Shown: in pieces, positions 54,634-63,316 of the stretch
Layout: each line of letters starts with the position of its first letter
How positions within the stretch are numbered: the stretch's first letter is position 1
NCBI GenBank assembly: GCA_016938235.1
Contig: JAFGVA010000109.1
Coordinates: 1 to 64,000 of the forward strand
From: Bacteroidales bacterium
GTDB lineage: Bacteria; Bacteroidota; Bacteroidia; Bacteroidales; UBA10428
Length of the DNA: 64,000 nucleotides
Direction of reading: 5' to 3'
The notes under the pieces: generated by a model
What the model saw: only the letters and a program-made list of their open reading frames with translations
The model's database searches: none
What the model was told of the DNA's origin: nothing
Translations under genes and position numbers: made by a program

Positions 54634-55531
54634 TCACTTCTTCTTGAGATTCAACGTGTTGTTCACGTTTGTGTTTCCAACGTTTGTGTGACCACAAATA
54701 TAACCCGGGTGTTCTTCGAATCTGCGCTTCAACTAAACGCGCATATCTTTCAGTTATTTCAAAATCGTTGAGTTCATTTGGTTTATCGGTAAGCAGGTGG
54801 TATTCTAATTCATAATATCCACGCTTAACCTGCTTTACATCGATGAATACCAATGCCAGATCCAATTTTTTTGCAAGCTTCTCAGGGCCTAAAATCATGG
54901 GTGTATCCTGATTTAAAAATTTTGTCCAATAATGAATCTCCCTTTTCATAGGTCGCTGATCACCAACCAGATAGACTGCAAACAGCTCCTTGTTTTTCCT
55001 TGACTCGACCAATTCTCTGAGTGTGTTTTTCATAGCCACCACCGGGCTACCATACCTGCTACGCAAATGAATCATAAACCTGTCAAACACTTTGTTTGAT
55101 AAAGGTTTATAAATACCTATTGTTCTGTATGGCAACTGAATCCAGGCACTACAGGCCCATTCCCAGTTTGCATAATGAGAACTTAAGGCAACAACATCGA
55201 TACCCCTCGCATATAAATCCTCCATCAATTCGGTATTAACAGGTTTATAGCGCTTTTTCACTTCTTCCGGATCCATAATAACCAAATGAAGCGCCTCAAA
55301 AATAGAATCGCATAAATGCAAGTAGAATCTTTTGGCAATTTTTCTGATTTCTTTTTCTGATTTTTCGGGAAATGAGTTCCTAAGATTAGTGAAAACCACT
55401 TTCCTGCGATATCGAATTACATAAAAAAGCAGTTTGCTTAAACCATAAGAAAATACAAATAAGACCGATAGTGGCAGGATTGAAATCAGCCATAATGGTG
55501 AAAGCAGTATTTTATCGCGCCAGGTCAGCAT
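54626..55531 (-). CDS. LpxL/HtrB-type lipid A acyltransferase
   Basis: A 301-residue inner-membrane acyltransferase of the late-acyl lipid A family. N-terminal membrane segment about residues 13-38; catalytic HxxNWE variant in SSHYANWEW near residue 115, which is common in Bacteroidota; VGDQRPM near 185. The C-terminus has the family LYLWSHKRWKH motif followed by a charged tail. It is the middle gene of an IMPase-acyltransferase-GT2 minus-strand group (next gene adjacent without gap). Confidence 0.9.
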   Translation of the reverse strand: MLTWRDKILLSPLWLISILPLSVLFVFSYGLSKLLFYVIRYRRKVVFTNLRNSFPEKSEKEIRKIAKRFYLHLCDSIFEALHLVIMDPEEVKKRYKPVNTELMEDLYARGIDVVALSSHYANWEWACSAWIQLPYRTIGIYKPLSNKVFDRFMIHLRSRYGSPVVAMKNTLRELVESRKNKELFAVYLVGDQRPMKREIHYWTKFLNQDTPMILGPEKLAKKLDLALVFIDVKQVKRGYYELEYHLLTDKPNELNDFEITERYARLVEAQIRRTPGLYLWSHKRWKHKREQHVESQEEVNE

Positions 55532-56329
55532 TTAATTAGTTTTCATTATTTTATTAATTACGCCCTGAAATTCATTGAAGATTCCTGAATTGGAAGCAAC
55601 TATTTCTTTTCCAAACAGATAATTATCACCACCTGCAAAATCGCTGATTTTTCCACCGGCAGCCTCAACAAGAAAAGCTCCTGCTGCAACATCCCAGGGA
55701 TTTAAATTATATTCGTAAAAACCATCGTAGCGACCACATGCAACATAGGCTAAATCGGCAGCTGCAGAACCTAACCTACGAACACCATGTGAATTATGAA
55801 AAAAGTAATCCATTGTTTCCATGAAGGCTTCCATTCTTCCAAAATCGGTATAGGGAAAACCTGTTGCTAACAAAGAATCTTTCAATAAATTATTTTCCGA
55901 CACTTTAATCTGTTTTCCGTTAAGAAAAGCAGGACTACCCTCCCAGGCATAAAAACATTCGTCGGCTGTTAATTCGTAAATAACTCCGGCAATTACTTTA
56001 TTATTATGCTGTAACCCAATGCTAATACAAAAAGGGGGAGCTCCATGAATAAAATTTGTAGTTCCGTCAATTGGATCAATAATCCATTTGTATTCTTCTT
56101 TTCCCTCTAAAGTTGTCCCTTCTTCTGCAATAAAACCCGAACCCGGTAAAATTTCCGACAGCCCTTTAATTAAGTCCTTTTCGGATGCTTTATCAACATG
56201 AGTAACAAAATCGTTTTTGCCTTTTGTTTCAACCCTGGGGCCACCAAATTTTGCCCTTTCGGCTAAAATCATCGCCCCCACTTCTTTCGAAAGTTCAACG
56301 GTGTTAAGAATAGTCTGTTCTAAATTCAT
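55532..56329 (-). CDS. inositol monophosphatase family protein
   Basis: A 265-residue Mg-dependent sugar phosphatase. Metal and catalytic motifs: GFIAEEG (E near residue 71), WIIDPIDGTTNFIHG near 84, and NPWDVAAGAFLVEAAGG near 209. Length is normal. It could act on inositol phosphate, histidinol phosphate or PAP; the sequence cannot decide. It is the first gene of the envelope group. Confidence 0.93.
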   Translation of the reverse strand: MNLEQTILNTVELSKEVGAMILAERAKFGGPRVETKGKNDFVTHVDKASEKDLIKGLSEILPGSGFIAEEGTTLEGKEEYKWIIDPIDGTTNFIHGAPPFCISIGLQHNNKVIAGVIYELTADECFYAWEGSPAFLNGKQIKVSENNLLKDSLLATGFPYTDFGRMEAFMETMDYFFHNSHGVRRLGSAAADLAYVACGRYDGFYEYNLNPWDVAAGAFLVEAAGGKISDFAGGDNYLFGKEIVASNSGIFNEFQGVINKIMKTN

Positions 56330-56379
56330 CTCTTTTTATTCTGCCAACAAAAATATAACTTTCAACTTATGGCACATAA

Positions 56380-58443
56380 TCAGCGATGATTTAATTTATC
56401 CTTATAATAATCGTAAAGCTTATACTGACTGCGGACAGACACTTTTGAATTGTTTACAACATAATCGTTATTCTGCTCAACATCAATTATTCGGGCCTTG
56501 GTATTATCTTTTTGTTGAATTTCCATCAGATCTCTGATTTCCTGCTGAATATTTTTATCATATATGGGGCAGGCAATCTCAATGCGCCTGTCAAGATTCC
56601 TGGTCATCCAGTCGGCTGAAGATATATAAAATAATTCATCGCCATTATTACAGAATATCATTATTCTCGAATGTTCAAGAAATCTGTCAACAATGCTAAT
56701 GGCCTCAATATTTTCACTCATACCAGGTACACCGGGAACCAGGGAACATACCCCACGGATATTAAGCGTGATTTTCACTCCGGCATTATTGGCAGCATAC
56801 AGTTTGTTAATGATATTCCTGTCGACCAGGTTATTAATCTTCAGAATGATGTAAGCTTTCTTCCCGGCTTTTGCATTTTTAATTTCATTGTCGATAAGTT
56901 TATAGAACCGACGTCGCATATAAAGAGGCGACGCAACAAGGTGTTTATATGTTTGATTTCTGTATGTATGTTCGAAGAATTCAAAAACCCTTTTCACTTC
57001 GTTTGTTAGTCTTGAATCGCTGGTAAACAGAATTAAGTCGGAGTAAACTTCGGCATTTCCTTCGTGGAAATTACCCGTACTGATACAGGCATAGTTTTTT
57101 CTGGCATAGCCCTCAACCCTAACAATACTAAGTAATTTAGCATGAACCTTCAGGTTGGGTATTCCGAAATAAATTGTTGCGCCAACCTCTTCGAGCTTTC
57201 TCGACCAATAAATATTTGCTTCTTCGTCAAACCTGGCTTGTAATTCGATTACCACATTTACTTTTTTACCGTTTCTGCAGGCATTCATCAAGGCATTAAT
57301 AACTTTTGAGTTTCGGGCAACACGGTAAATGGTTATCGATATTTCTTTAACATTAGGATCGATTGAAGCTTCCTGCAAAAGAGAAATAAAAACATTAAAA
57401 TCCTGGTAAGGAACATGAACCATAAAATCTTTCTGCTTCATTACGGCAAAGATGCTTTTATGTCCAATAATAGCCGGATGTGGCACTGGAGGCATCTGAC
57501 TAAACTGCAATTCGCTTCCCCCTATACTCGGAAAACTCATAAAATCCTTAAAGTTATGATATCTTCCTCCGGGTATAAGGTTGTTTTCATCATCGAGACC
57601 AACACGATCAATAATAAAATCTAAAAGATCTTTTGCAATACTGTTATCGTAAACAAACCTTACAGGTTGTCCTGTTTTTCGTCCTAATACTCCTTTCGAC
57701 ATTTTTTCCAGAAAGCTTTGCGAAACATCATTATCTAAATCCAGCTCTGCATCGCGGGTCATCTTCACTGTCCAGGCTTCGAAAGTGTCAAAATTGAATA
57801 TGGAGAAAATATCTTCAAGTGAGAACCTGATTGTATCTTCAAGAAGTATAATAAACTTGCGTGGTTCATCGGAAGGCAATTCTATAAAACGAGGCAGGTT
57901 TTCAGTTGGAATTTCAATGAGCGCGAATTCATCTTTTACCTTTTTTGCAGTACTGGAAAGTTTTATTCCCAGATAAATCGATCTGTCTTTGAGATAGGGA
58001 AATTCGTCGATGTTATGAAGCATTATCGGAGTAAGCACCGGCATTACATTTTCCCTGAAATATTTTTTCAGGAAAATTTCCTGCCCGGGATTCAGCTCTT
58101 TCTCATTTATTATAAAAATACTGTGCTTCTCAAGCTCGCCAACAATCTTATGAAAGGCCGTTTCAAACTTATTCTGAAGGTTAATTACCTTGCGCTGAAT
58201 TTTGCCCATAAGAACATGAGGTTTGATTCCCTCAACCCTTCGCTTGCCATATTGAACATCAATCATGCGTTTAATGGTAGCTACGCGTACCTTAAAAAAT
58301 TCATCAAGATTGTTGGAAAAAATACCAAGAAAACGAATACGCTCAATGAGTGGTACCATGGGATCGATAGACTCCTGCAAAACCCTGTGATTAAATGACA
58401 ACCAACTTAATTCGCGATTTATTATTCTTTGTTTTCTTGACAT
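56380..58443 (-). CDS. ppk1: polyphosphate kinase 1
   Basis: A 687-residue enzyme that polymerises the ATP gamma-phosphate to polyphosphate. N-terminal ELSWLSFNHRVLQE near residue 10 and NNLDEFFKVRVA near 43; the autophosphorylated His is in NLKVHAKLLSI near residue 430, with the second catalytic region FHEGNAEVYSDL near 462. Domain length is normal. It begins 28 bp downstream of a SixA-like gene on the same strand. Confidence 0.96.
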   Translation of the reverse strand: MSRKQRIINRELSWLSFNHRVLQESIDPMVPLIERIRFLGIFSNNLDEFFKVRVATIKRMIDVQYGKRRVEGIKPHVLMGKIQRKVINLQNKFETAFHKIVGELEKHSIFIINEKELNPGQEIFLKKYFRENVMPVLTPIMLHNIDEFPYLKDRSIYLGIKLSSTAKKVKDEFALIEIPTENLPRFIELPSDEPRKFIILLEDTIRFSLEDIFSIFNFDTFEAWTVKMTRDAELDLDNDVSQSFLEKMSKGVLGRKTGQPVRFVYDNSIAKDLLDFIIDRVGLDDENNLIPGGRYHNFKDFMSFPSIGGSELQFSQMPPVPHPAIIGHKSIFAVMKQKDFMVHVPYQDFNVFISLLQEASIDPNVKEISITIYRVARNSKVINALMNACRNGKKVNVVIELQARFDEEANIYWSRKLEEVGATIYFGIPNLKVHAKLLSIVRVEGYARKNYACISTGNFHEGNAEVYSDLILFTSDSRLTNEVKRVFEFFEHTYRNQTYKHLVASPLYMRRRFYKLIDNEIKNAKAGKKAYIILKINNLVDRNIINKLYAANNAGVKITLNIRGVCSLVPGVPGMSENIEAISIVDRFLEHSRIMIFCNNGDELFYISSADWMTRNLDRRIEIACPIYDKNIQQEIRDLMEIQQKDNTKARIIDVEQNNDYVVNNSKVSVRSQYKLYDYYKDKLNHR

Positions 58444-58471
58444 AAACTGATACGGTTTTTAAACCTTCTCT

Positions 58472-58981
58472 TTATACCAGGTTTTCGTTTTTTGGAGAAT
58501 CTATTTTGAATTCTTTGATATTTTCATGAGAAACAGAGCTCCAATCAGAAGTTTCAAACTTTAAATAGGCAACACCACAGGATATAAGTTCAAGATAGGA
58601 ACTTCCTGATAATACGGTTGCAAGTTCGGAAAAGTCAGGGTTATGTCCAAAAATCATTAGTACTTTAATGCTATTGGTCTGTTCGGCCAGTAATTTTTTA
58701 ATAACTCCTACACCACTTCCGTAAAGTCGTTCATCTATTTTAAGTTTAGAATACTTATCTTCCAGAACTCTCATAAAAATATCGGCTGTATGAAGAGCCC
58801 TGATTGCCGGAGAACTAATCATCAGATCCGGAATCTTCCTTTCGATTTTTATTCGTCGGGCCATCTCGTATGCATCACGAATGCCTTTTAATTTTAAAGG
58901 CCTATCAATGTCAGAAATGTTTTCGTAATCCCAGGATGACTTTGCATGACGTACAATGAATAATTCTTTAAAAGACGACAT
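58472..58981 (-). CDS. SixA-like histidine phosphatase
   Basis: A 169-residue histidine-phosphatase superfamily member: catalytic LFIVRHAKSSWDYEN (His near residue 12) and the second His in MIFGHNPDFSE near residue 113. Short size and RHAKSSW type match SixA rather than phosphoglycerate mutase. It may dephosphorylate phosphohistidine or a small phosphate ester. It lies 15 bp after phoH and 28 bp before ppk1, so a phosphate-related operon is plausible. Confidence 0.9.
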   Translation of the reverse strand: MSSFKELFIVRHAKSSWDYENISDIDRPLKLKGIRDAYEMARRIKIERKIPDLMISSPAIRALHTADIFMRVLEDKYSKLKIDERLYGSGVGVIKKLLAEQTNSIKVLMIFGHNPDFSELATVLSGSSYLELISCGVAYLKFETSDWSSVSHENIKEFKIDSPKNENLV

Positions 58982-58996
58982 AGATTTTATATTTTT

Positions 58997-60334
58997 TTAA
59001 AGCAGGTTACTTGCTAATTCAGCCAGGTAACTTCGTTCACCTTTTACAAGGTTTACATGAGCAAAAATATCCTGACCAAGCATTTTATCTGTAAGATACG
59101 ATAATCCGTTTGATTTTAAATCAAGATAGGGTGTATCTATCTGCTCAATATCTCCGGTGAACACCATTTTTGTGCCCTCACCTGCCCTGGTTATTATCGT
59201 TTTTATTTCGTGTGGAGTTAAGTTCTGAGCTTCATCGACAATAAAAAATGCATTCGACAAACTTCTGCCCCTGATATATGCTAAAGGCGTAATAATTAGT
59301 TTTTCCTCCTTCTGCATTTCTTCAATTTTCTGATAATCTTTACTTGTTGATTTAAACTTATTTTTAATCACATCAAGGTTATCAAAAAGAGGCTGCATAT
59401 AAGGGCCAATCTTTTCTTTTACATCTCCTGGCAAAAATCCTATGTCCCTGTTGCTTAAGGGAACAATAGGTCTTGCCAGAAAAATCTGTGCGTACTTTTG
59501 CCTTTGTTCAATAGCTGCTGCCAATGCCAGTAAAGTTTTACCTGTACCTGCTTTGCCAGTTATTGTTACAAGTTGAATTTCATCGCGCATCAAAGAGTCA
59601 ACAGCAAAGGTTTGTTCAGCATTTCGGGGGTCAATTCCATAAATCTTTTGTTTAAGCACCCTCATGAAAACATGCTGAAATGGATTGTAGTACACAATGG
59701 CACTCGACCTGCTGCCTTTAAGAATATAGTACTGATTGGGTTTTGGTAAAATATTCAGTTTGACCGAATCAATGGGAACACCCTCAACCTCCTCATATAC
59801 CTGGGTAATCAGGTTATCGTCAACGTTATCAACCTGACTTATACCTTTATAAAATTCATCAATATTCTGAACCTTGTCACTTTCATAGTCAGCCGACATT
59901 ACGCCTATCGACTTAGCTTTCATTCGAAGGTTGATGTCCTTAGTAACCAGCGTAACACTTTTATCCTTATTTTTTAAAGTTATATACTCTGCGATGGCCA
60001 GAATTCTGTGATCCGGAGTGTTTTCGGGGAATGATGCCTGTATTTGCGCAGAAAATGGTTTTCCTGTCTCAATACTTAATTTACCTAATTTTTCGCCTAG
60101 TTTAACACCACCGCTGAACAGATTATCTCCTGAAATTTTATCCAACTCACGGGTAAATTCTCGCGCATGGAAATTGATTAAATCATTTCCTTTTTTAAAT
60201 TTGTCAAGCTCTTCAAGAACAGTAATAGGAATAACTATGTCGTTTTCCTCAAAATTATAAATGCTCAAAAAATCGTGTAGTAAAACATTGGTGTCAATCA
60301 CAAATATTTTTTTCTTCTTCTTCGCCATACTCAT
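58997..60334 (-). CDS. phoH: PIN domain-PhoH ATPase
   Basis: A 445-residue PhoH2-type protein. Residues 1-170 are a PIN nuclease domain (IFVIDTNVLLHD with the first Asp near residue 13, VLEELDKFKKG near 41, LVTKDINLRMKA near 133). Residues about 230-445 are a PhoH ATPase with Walker A TGKAGTGKT near 259, Walker B FFIVDEAQNLT near 364 and MVFTGDIEQID. Such PIN-PhoH proteins act as RNA helicase/nucleases, some linked to starvation. A start two residues later (MAKKKKK) is equally likely. Confidence 0.94.
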   Translation of the reverse strand: MSMAKKKKKIFVIDTNVLLHDFLSIYNFEENDIVIPITVLEELDKFKKGNDLINFHAREFTRELDKISGDNLFSGGVKLGEKLGKLSIETGKPFSAQIQASFPENTPDHRILAIAEYITLKNKDKSVTLVTKDINLRMKAKSIGVMSADYESDKVQNIDEFYKGISQVDNVDDNLITQVYEEVEGVPIDSVKLNILPKPNQYYILKGSRSSAIVYYNPFQHVFMRVLKQKIYGIDPRNAEQTFAVDSLMRDEIQLVTITGKAGTGKTLLALAAAIEQRQKYAQIFLARPIVPLSNRDIGFLPGDVKEKIGPYMQPLFDNLDVIKNKFKSTSKDYQKIEEMQKEEKLIITPLAYIRGRSLSNAFFIVDEAQNLTPHEIKTIITRAGEGTKMVFTGDIEQIDTPYLDLKSNGLSYLTDKMLGQDIFAHVNLVKGERSYLAELASNLL

Positions 60335-60462
60335 TCAATTTTATTTTTCTGTCTGTCAATATATTGTCAAATCACCGACTAATAATATTTGCACAGGAAT
60401 TAAATATAGGAATTTTATTTGTTTTAATTTTGTTGCCCTATTAACAATATGAACAGTTTTGT

Positions 60463-60972
60463 ATGGAATTATTTGAAGCATTATTCAGTCGCAGAAGTAT
60501 AAGAAAATATTTAGAAAAAGAAATTGCTGACTCTCAGATTGAACAAATAATTGAGGCCGGTATGTTTGCACCTTCGGCAGTAAACAAACAACCCTGGCAT
60601 TTTATTGTTTTTCGGAATTCTGAAACAATAAAATCGATTATAGAAGTTCACCCCAATGCAGGAATGTTGGTAGGCGCATCGGCTGGTATTCTAATTTGTT
60701 TTGATAAGCAACTTGAACATGACCATGGATATGGACCAATTGATTGTTCCGCAGCAACACAAAATATGTTATTGGCTGCTCATGGCTTGGGAATTGGCTC
60801 TTGCTGGGTTGGTATTTATCCCAGGGAAAACCGGATTGAAGCTTTACACAAATTATTTAACCTGCCTGAACATGTTATTCCATTTGCTGTTATATCACTT
60901 GGATATTCTGAACTTGTAAAAAGCAAACCTGACAGATTTAAAAAAGACAGAATACACTACGAAAAATGGTAA
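60463..60972 (+). CDS. nitroreductase family protein
   Basis: A 169-residue FMN-dependent oxidoreductase. FMN-binding motif FSRRSIRKY near residue 9, PSAVNKQPWHFIVF near 37, and GLGIGSCWVGIYPREN near 111. The short length fits the minimal family fold. TAATTTTG at 60425-60432 is a perfect -7 box. It is divergent from phoH, alone before folC. The substrate is unknown. Confidence 0.92.
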   Translation: MELFEALFSRRSIRKYLEKEIADSQIEQIIEAGMFAPSAVNKQPWHFIVFRNSETIKSIIEVHPNAGMLVGASAGILICFDKQLEHDHGYGPIDCSAATQNMLLAAHGLGIGSCWVGIYPRENRIEALHKLFNLPEHVIPFAVISLGYSELVKSKPDRFKKDRIHYEKW

Positions 60973-61019
60973 GTGCAAAAAAATGAGCTGATTTGCAACA
61001 GGAGGCAAGTAAATTTCAA

Positions 61020-62315
61020 ATGACATACGAAGAAACATTAAACTATATGTATGAGTCGCTGCCTATGTATCAGCGCATTGGAGGTGCTGCATACAAAGCC
61101 GATCTTGAGAATGCTTATGAATTGGATAAGCTTTCGGGAACACCTCATAAATCCTTTAAAACAATACATATTGCCGGTACAAACGGGAAAGGCTCTGTAA
61201 GCCATATGCTGGCTTCTGTATTTCAACATGCAGGATACAAAACAGGCTTATATACATCGCCACACCTGCTCGATTTTCGCGAAAGAATTAAAGTTGACGG
61301 AATTCCTGTTTCTAAGGAATACGTTATTAAATACATTCAACGAAACCAGTGTTTTTATGAATTTATAAAACCTTCTTTTTTTGAAATGACAGTCTTTATG
61401 GCATTCAGTTATTTTAAAACTCAAAAAGTAGATATTGCCATCATAGAAACCGGACTTGGAGGGAGACTTGACACCACCAATATAATTTCGCCCATAGCAT
61501 CAGTAATTACAAACATTGCCCATGACCATATGCAATTTCTTGGCAAAGAATTGAAGCATATTGCAAAGGAAAAAGCCGGAATAATTAAACCGGGAATACC
61601 TGCTGTTATTGGCGAAACCGATGATATATCTTCCAGAGTGTTTGGCTCAAGGGCTTGTCTGATGGAATCTCCTGTTTATTTTGCCGACCAGGAGATTAAG
61701 TACGAGTATTCGCTCCGATCGGTTCATGATACTGTTTCTCACAGATTTTCTGTGAATGGTTCTTCGGTTGATTATGAAACTGACTTACTGGGTGCCTACC
61801 AATATAAAAACATAAGAACCTGTATAAAAGCCCTGGAAGTTACCAAAAACCTTATCCCTGTTACTGAAAATGATATAATTGAAGGACTAAAACAGGTTCG
61901 AACAACTACCGGTTTAATGGGCAGGTGGCAGGAAATGGCCTATAATCCTTTGGTGGTATGCGATATTGCTCACAATGAAGCTGGAATTCGTGAAATTGTA
62001 AATCAGCTAGAAAACTCTGCATACAAGAAACTTCATATGATTCTGGGTTTTGTGAATGATAAAGAAATCGGCAAAATACTTGAAATTCTGCCTAAAGATG
62101 CTAAATACTATTTTACCAGGGCTGATATTCCCCGTTCTGCTGATCCTTCAATGGTGGCTGACCTGGCATCGAAATGCAAACTTATTGGAAATATTTATAA
62201 CGATGTGGGCTCTGCCTATCATAATGCAATACAGTCTGCTGATGCTGAAGACCTCATATATATTGGTGGCAGCACCTTTATTGTAGCTGATTATTTAGCC
62301 CTTGAAAAAAAATAA
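61020..62315 (+). CDS. folC: folylpolyglutamate synthase / dihydrofolate synthase
   Basis: Mur-ligase-type ATP enzyme that adds glutamate to folates. I chose ATG at 61020 (MTYEETLNYMYESLPMYQRI, 431 residues), preceded 14 bp upstream by an AGGAGG at 61000-61005; an in-frame TTG at 60993 would add 9 residues. Motifs: P-loop AGTNGKGSVSH near residue 53, ETGLGGRLDTTN near 142, AHDHMQFLG near 165 and CDIAHNEAG near 313. It begins 47 bp after the nitroreductase gene on the same strand. Confidence 0.95.
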   Translation: MTYEETLNYMYESLPMYQRIGGAAYKADLENAYELDKLSGTPHKSFKTIHIAGTNGKGSVSHMLASVFQHAGYKTGLYTSPHLLDFRERIKVDGIPVSKEYVIKYIQRNQCFYEFIKPSFFEMTVFMAFSYFKTQKVDIAIIETGLGGRLDTTNIISPIASVITNIAHDHMQFLGKELKHIAKEKAGIIKPGIPAVIGETDDISSRVFGSRACLMESPVYFADQEIKYEYSLRSVHDTVSHRFSVNGSSVDYETDLLGAYQYKNIRTCIKALEVTKNLIPVTENDIIEGLKQVRTTTGLMGRWQEMAYNPLVVCDIAHNEAGIREIVNQLENSAYKKLHMILGFVNDKEIGKILEILPKDAKYYFTRADIPRSADPSMVADLASKCKLIGNIYNDVGSAYHNAIQSADAEDLIYIGGSTFIVADYLALEKK

Positions 62316-62322
62316 AAAAAGT

Positions 62323-62353
62323 TTTGTAATTCTAAAAAACACATCTATATTTG
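62323..62353 (+). promoter_or_regulatory. promoter of tRNA-Val
   Basis: TTTG at 62323-62326, a 19-nt spacer and TATATTTG at 62346-62353 is a textbook Bacteroidota promoter. Transcription should start near 62360, 25 bp before the tRNA. Confidence 0.8.
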
Positions 62354-62384
62354 CACCGCCTTTAACACAAAGGCGCATATTTTA

Positions 62385-62459
62385 GGGCGATTAGCTCAGT
62401 TGGTTCAGAGCACTTGGTTTACACCCAAGGGGTCGGGGGTTCGACTCCCTCATCGCCCA
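62385..62459 (+). tRNA. tRNA-Val (anticodon UAC)
   Basis: Acceptor stem GGGCGAT / ATCGCCC, discriminator A at 62459. The D-arm contains TAGCTCAGTTGGTTCAGAGC, the anticodon stem CTTGG / CCAAG surrounds the loop TTTACAC, giving anticodon TAC (Val, GTA codons). T-arm GGGGGTTCGACTCCC. The CCA end is not encoded, as is usual in this phylum. Confidence 0.98.
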
Positions 62460-62463
62460 CAAA

Positions 62464-62493
62464 GAAGGATGTCAGATTTGGCATCCTTTTTTT
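62464..62493 (+). terminator. rho-independent terminator of tRNA-Val
   Basis: AAGGATG / CATCCTT stem around TCAGATTTGG-type loop followed by a T-run (62487-62493), 5 bp after the tRNA end. Confidence 0.88.
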
Positions 62494-62542
62494 ATTTCAA
62501 TAAATCCCATATATTTCCACCGATTTCTAATAAAAAAACATT

Positions 62543-63283
62543 ATGATGAAAATACTATATAGTTTTCTTATTTTACTGTTGGTTCAAGCCAATGGATTAA
62601 CTCAAAGTCAAGACAAAAAGATAAAAATTTCTGATGATTTAGAATTAATTCAAATCTCTGATGATGCATATATTCATGTATCTTATACAATCTCTCCGAA
62701 ATGGGGACGCATTGGCGCTAATGGATTGTTGCTAATCGATAACAAGCAAGCCTTTCTTTTTGATTCGCCCTGGTCAGATAAACAAACAGAAGAACTGATT
62801 TCATGGGCAGAAGATTCAATGAATATTGAAATAGTTGGTTTTATACCTAACCATTGGCATGAAGACTGTATGGGTGGATTAAAGTATATTCAGGAAAAGG
62901 GTATAAATTCATATGCAAACCAGATGACTATTGAAATTGCCAAAACAAACGACTTGCCTGTTCCCGAAAATGAGTTTAAAGATTCCTTAGAATTAAAACT
63001 TGGAGAAAAACTAATCAAATGTTATTATTTTGGTGCAGCTCACTCAATGGATAATATTGTAGTCTGGATACCCTCTGAACAGATTTTGTTCCCTGCATGT
63101 ATGGTTAAGGATATGTATGCTAATAATCTGGGAAACACAGCCGATGGAGACCTGAATTCATACCCAACGACTATAACAAAAGTGATGAATAAATTTCCAA
63201 CAGCAAAGATTGTGATACCCGGACATGGTGCATATGGAGGAAAAGAGTTACTTGAACATACATTGAAATTAACCAAAAAGTAA
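62543..63283 (+). CDS. subclass B1 metallo-beta-lactamase
   Basis: A 246-residue protein with a signal peptide (about 1-20). The zinc ligands of B1 enzymes are all present: HWHEDC (H104, H106, D108, then C109), H167 in GAAHSMDN, C186 in FPACMVKD and H228 in IPGHGAYG. K189 and the NLGN loop near residue 195 match the B1 substrate-binding positions. Length fits chromosomal B1 enzymes of Bacteroidota (BlaB/IND-like layout), which hydrolyse beta-lactams including carbapenems in the periplasm. Activity and spectrum are inferred from motifs. It follows the tRNA-Val terminator. Confidence 0.88.
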   Translation: MMKILYSFLILLLVQANGLTQSQDKKIKISDDLELIQISDDAYIHVSYTISPKWGRIGANGLLLIDNKQAFLFDSPWSDKQTEELISWAEDSMNIEIVGFIPNHWHEDCMGGLKYIQEKGINSYANQMTIEIAKTNDLPVPENEFKDSLELKLGEKLIKCYYFGAAHSMDNIVVWIPSEQILFPACMVKDMYANNLGNTADGDLNSYPTTITKVMNKFPTAKIVIPGHGAYGGKELLEHTLKLTKK

Positions 63284-63316
63284 TGGATAGTTATCGCTGC
63301 AAAAAACTTAAATTAT

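Noticed and set aside
60993-61019. TTG start for folC
   Set aside because: A Shine-Dalgarno-like AGGAGG lies between it and the ATG at 61020, which also gives the expected N-terminus.
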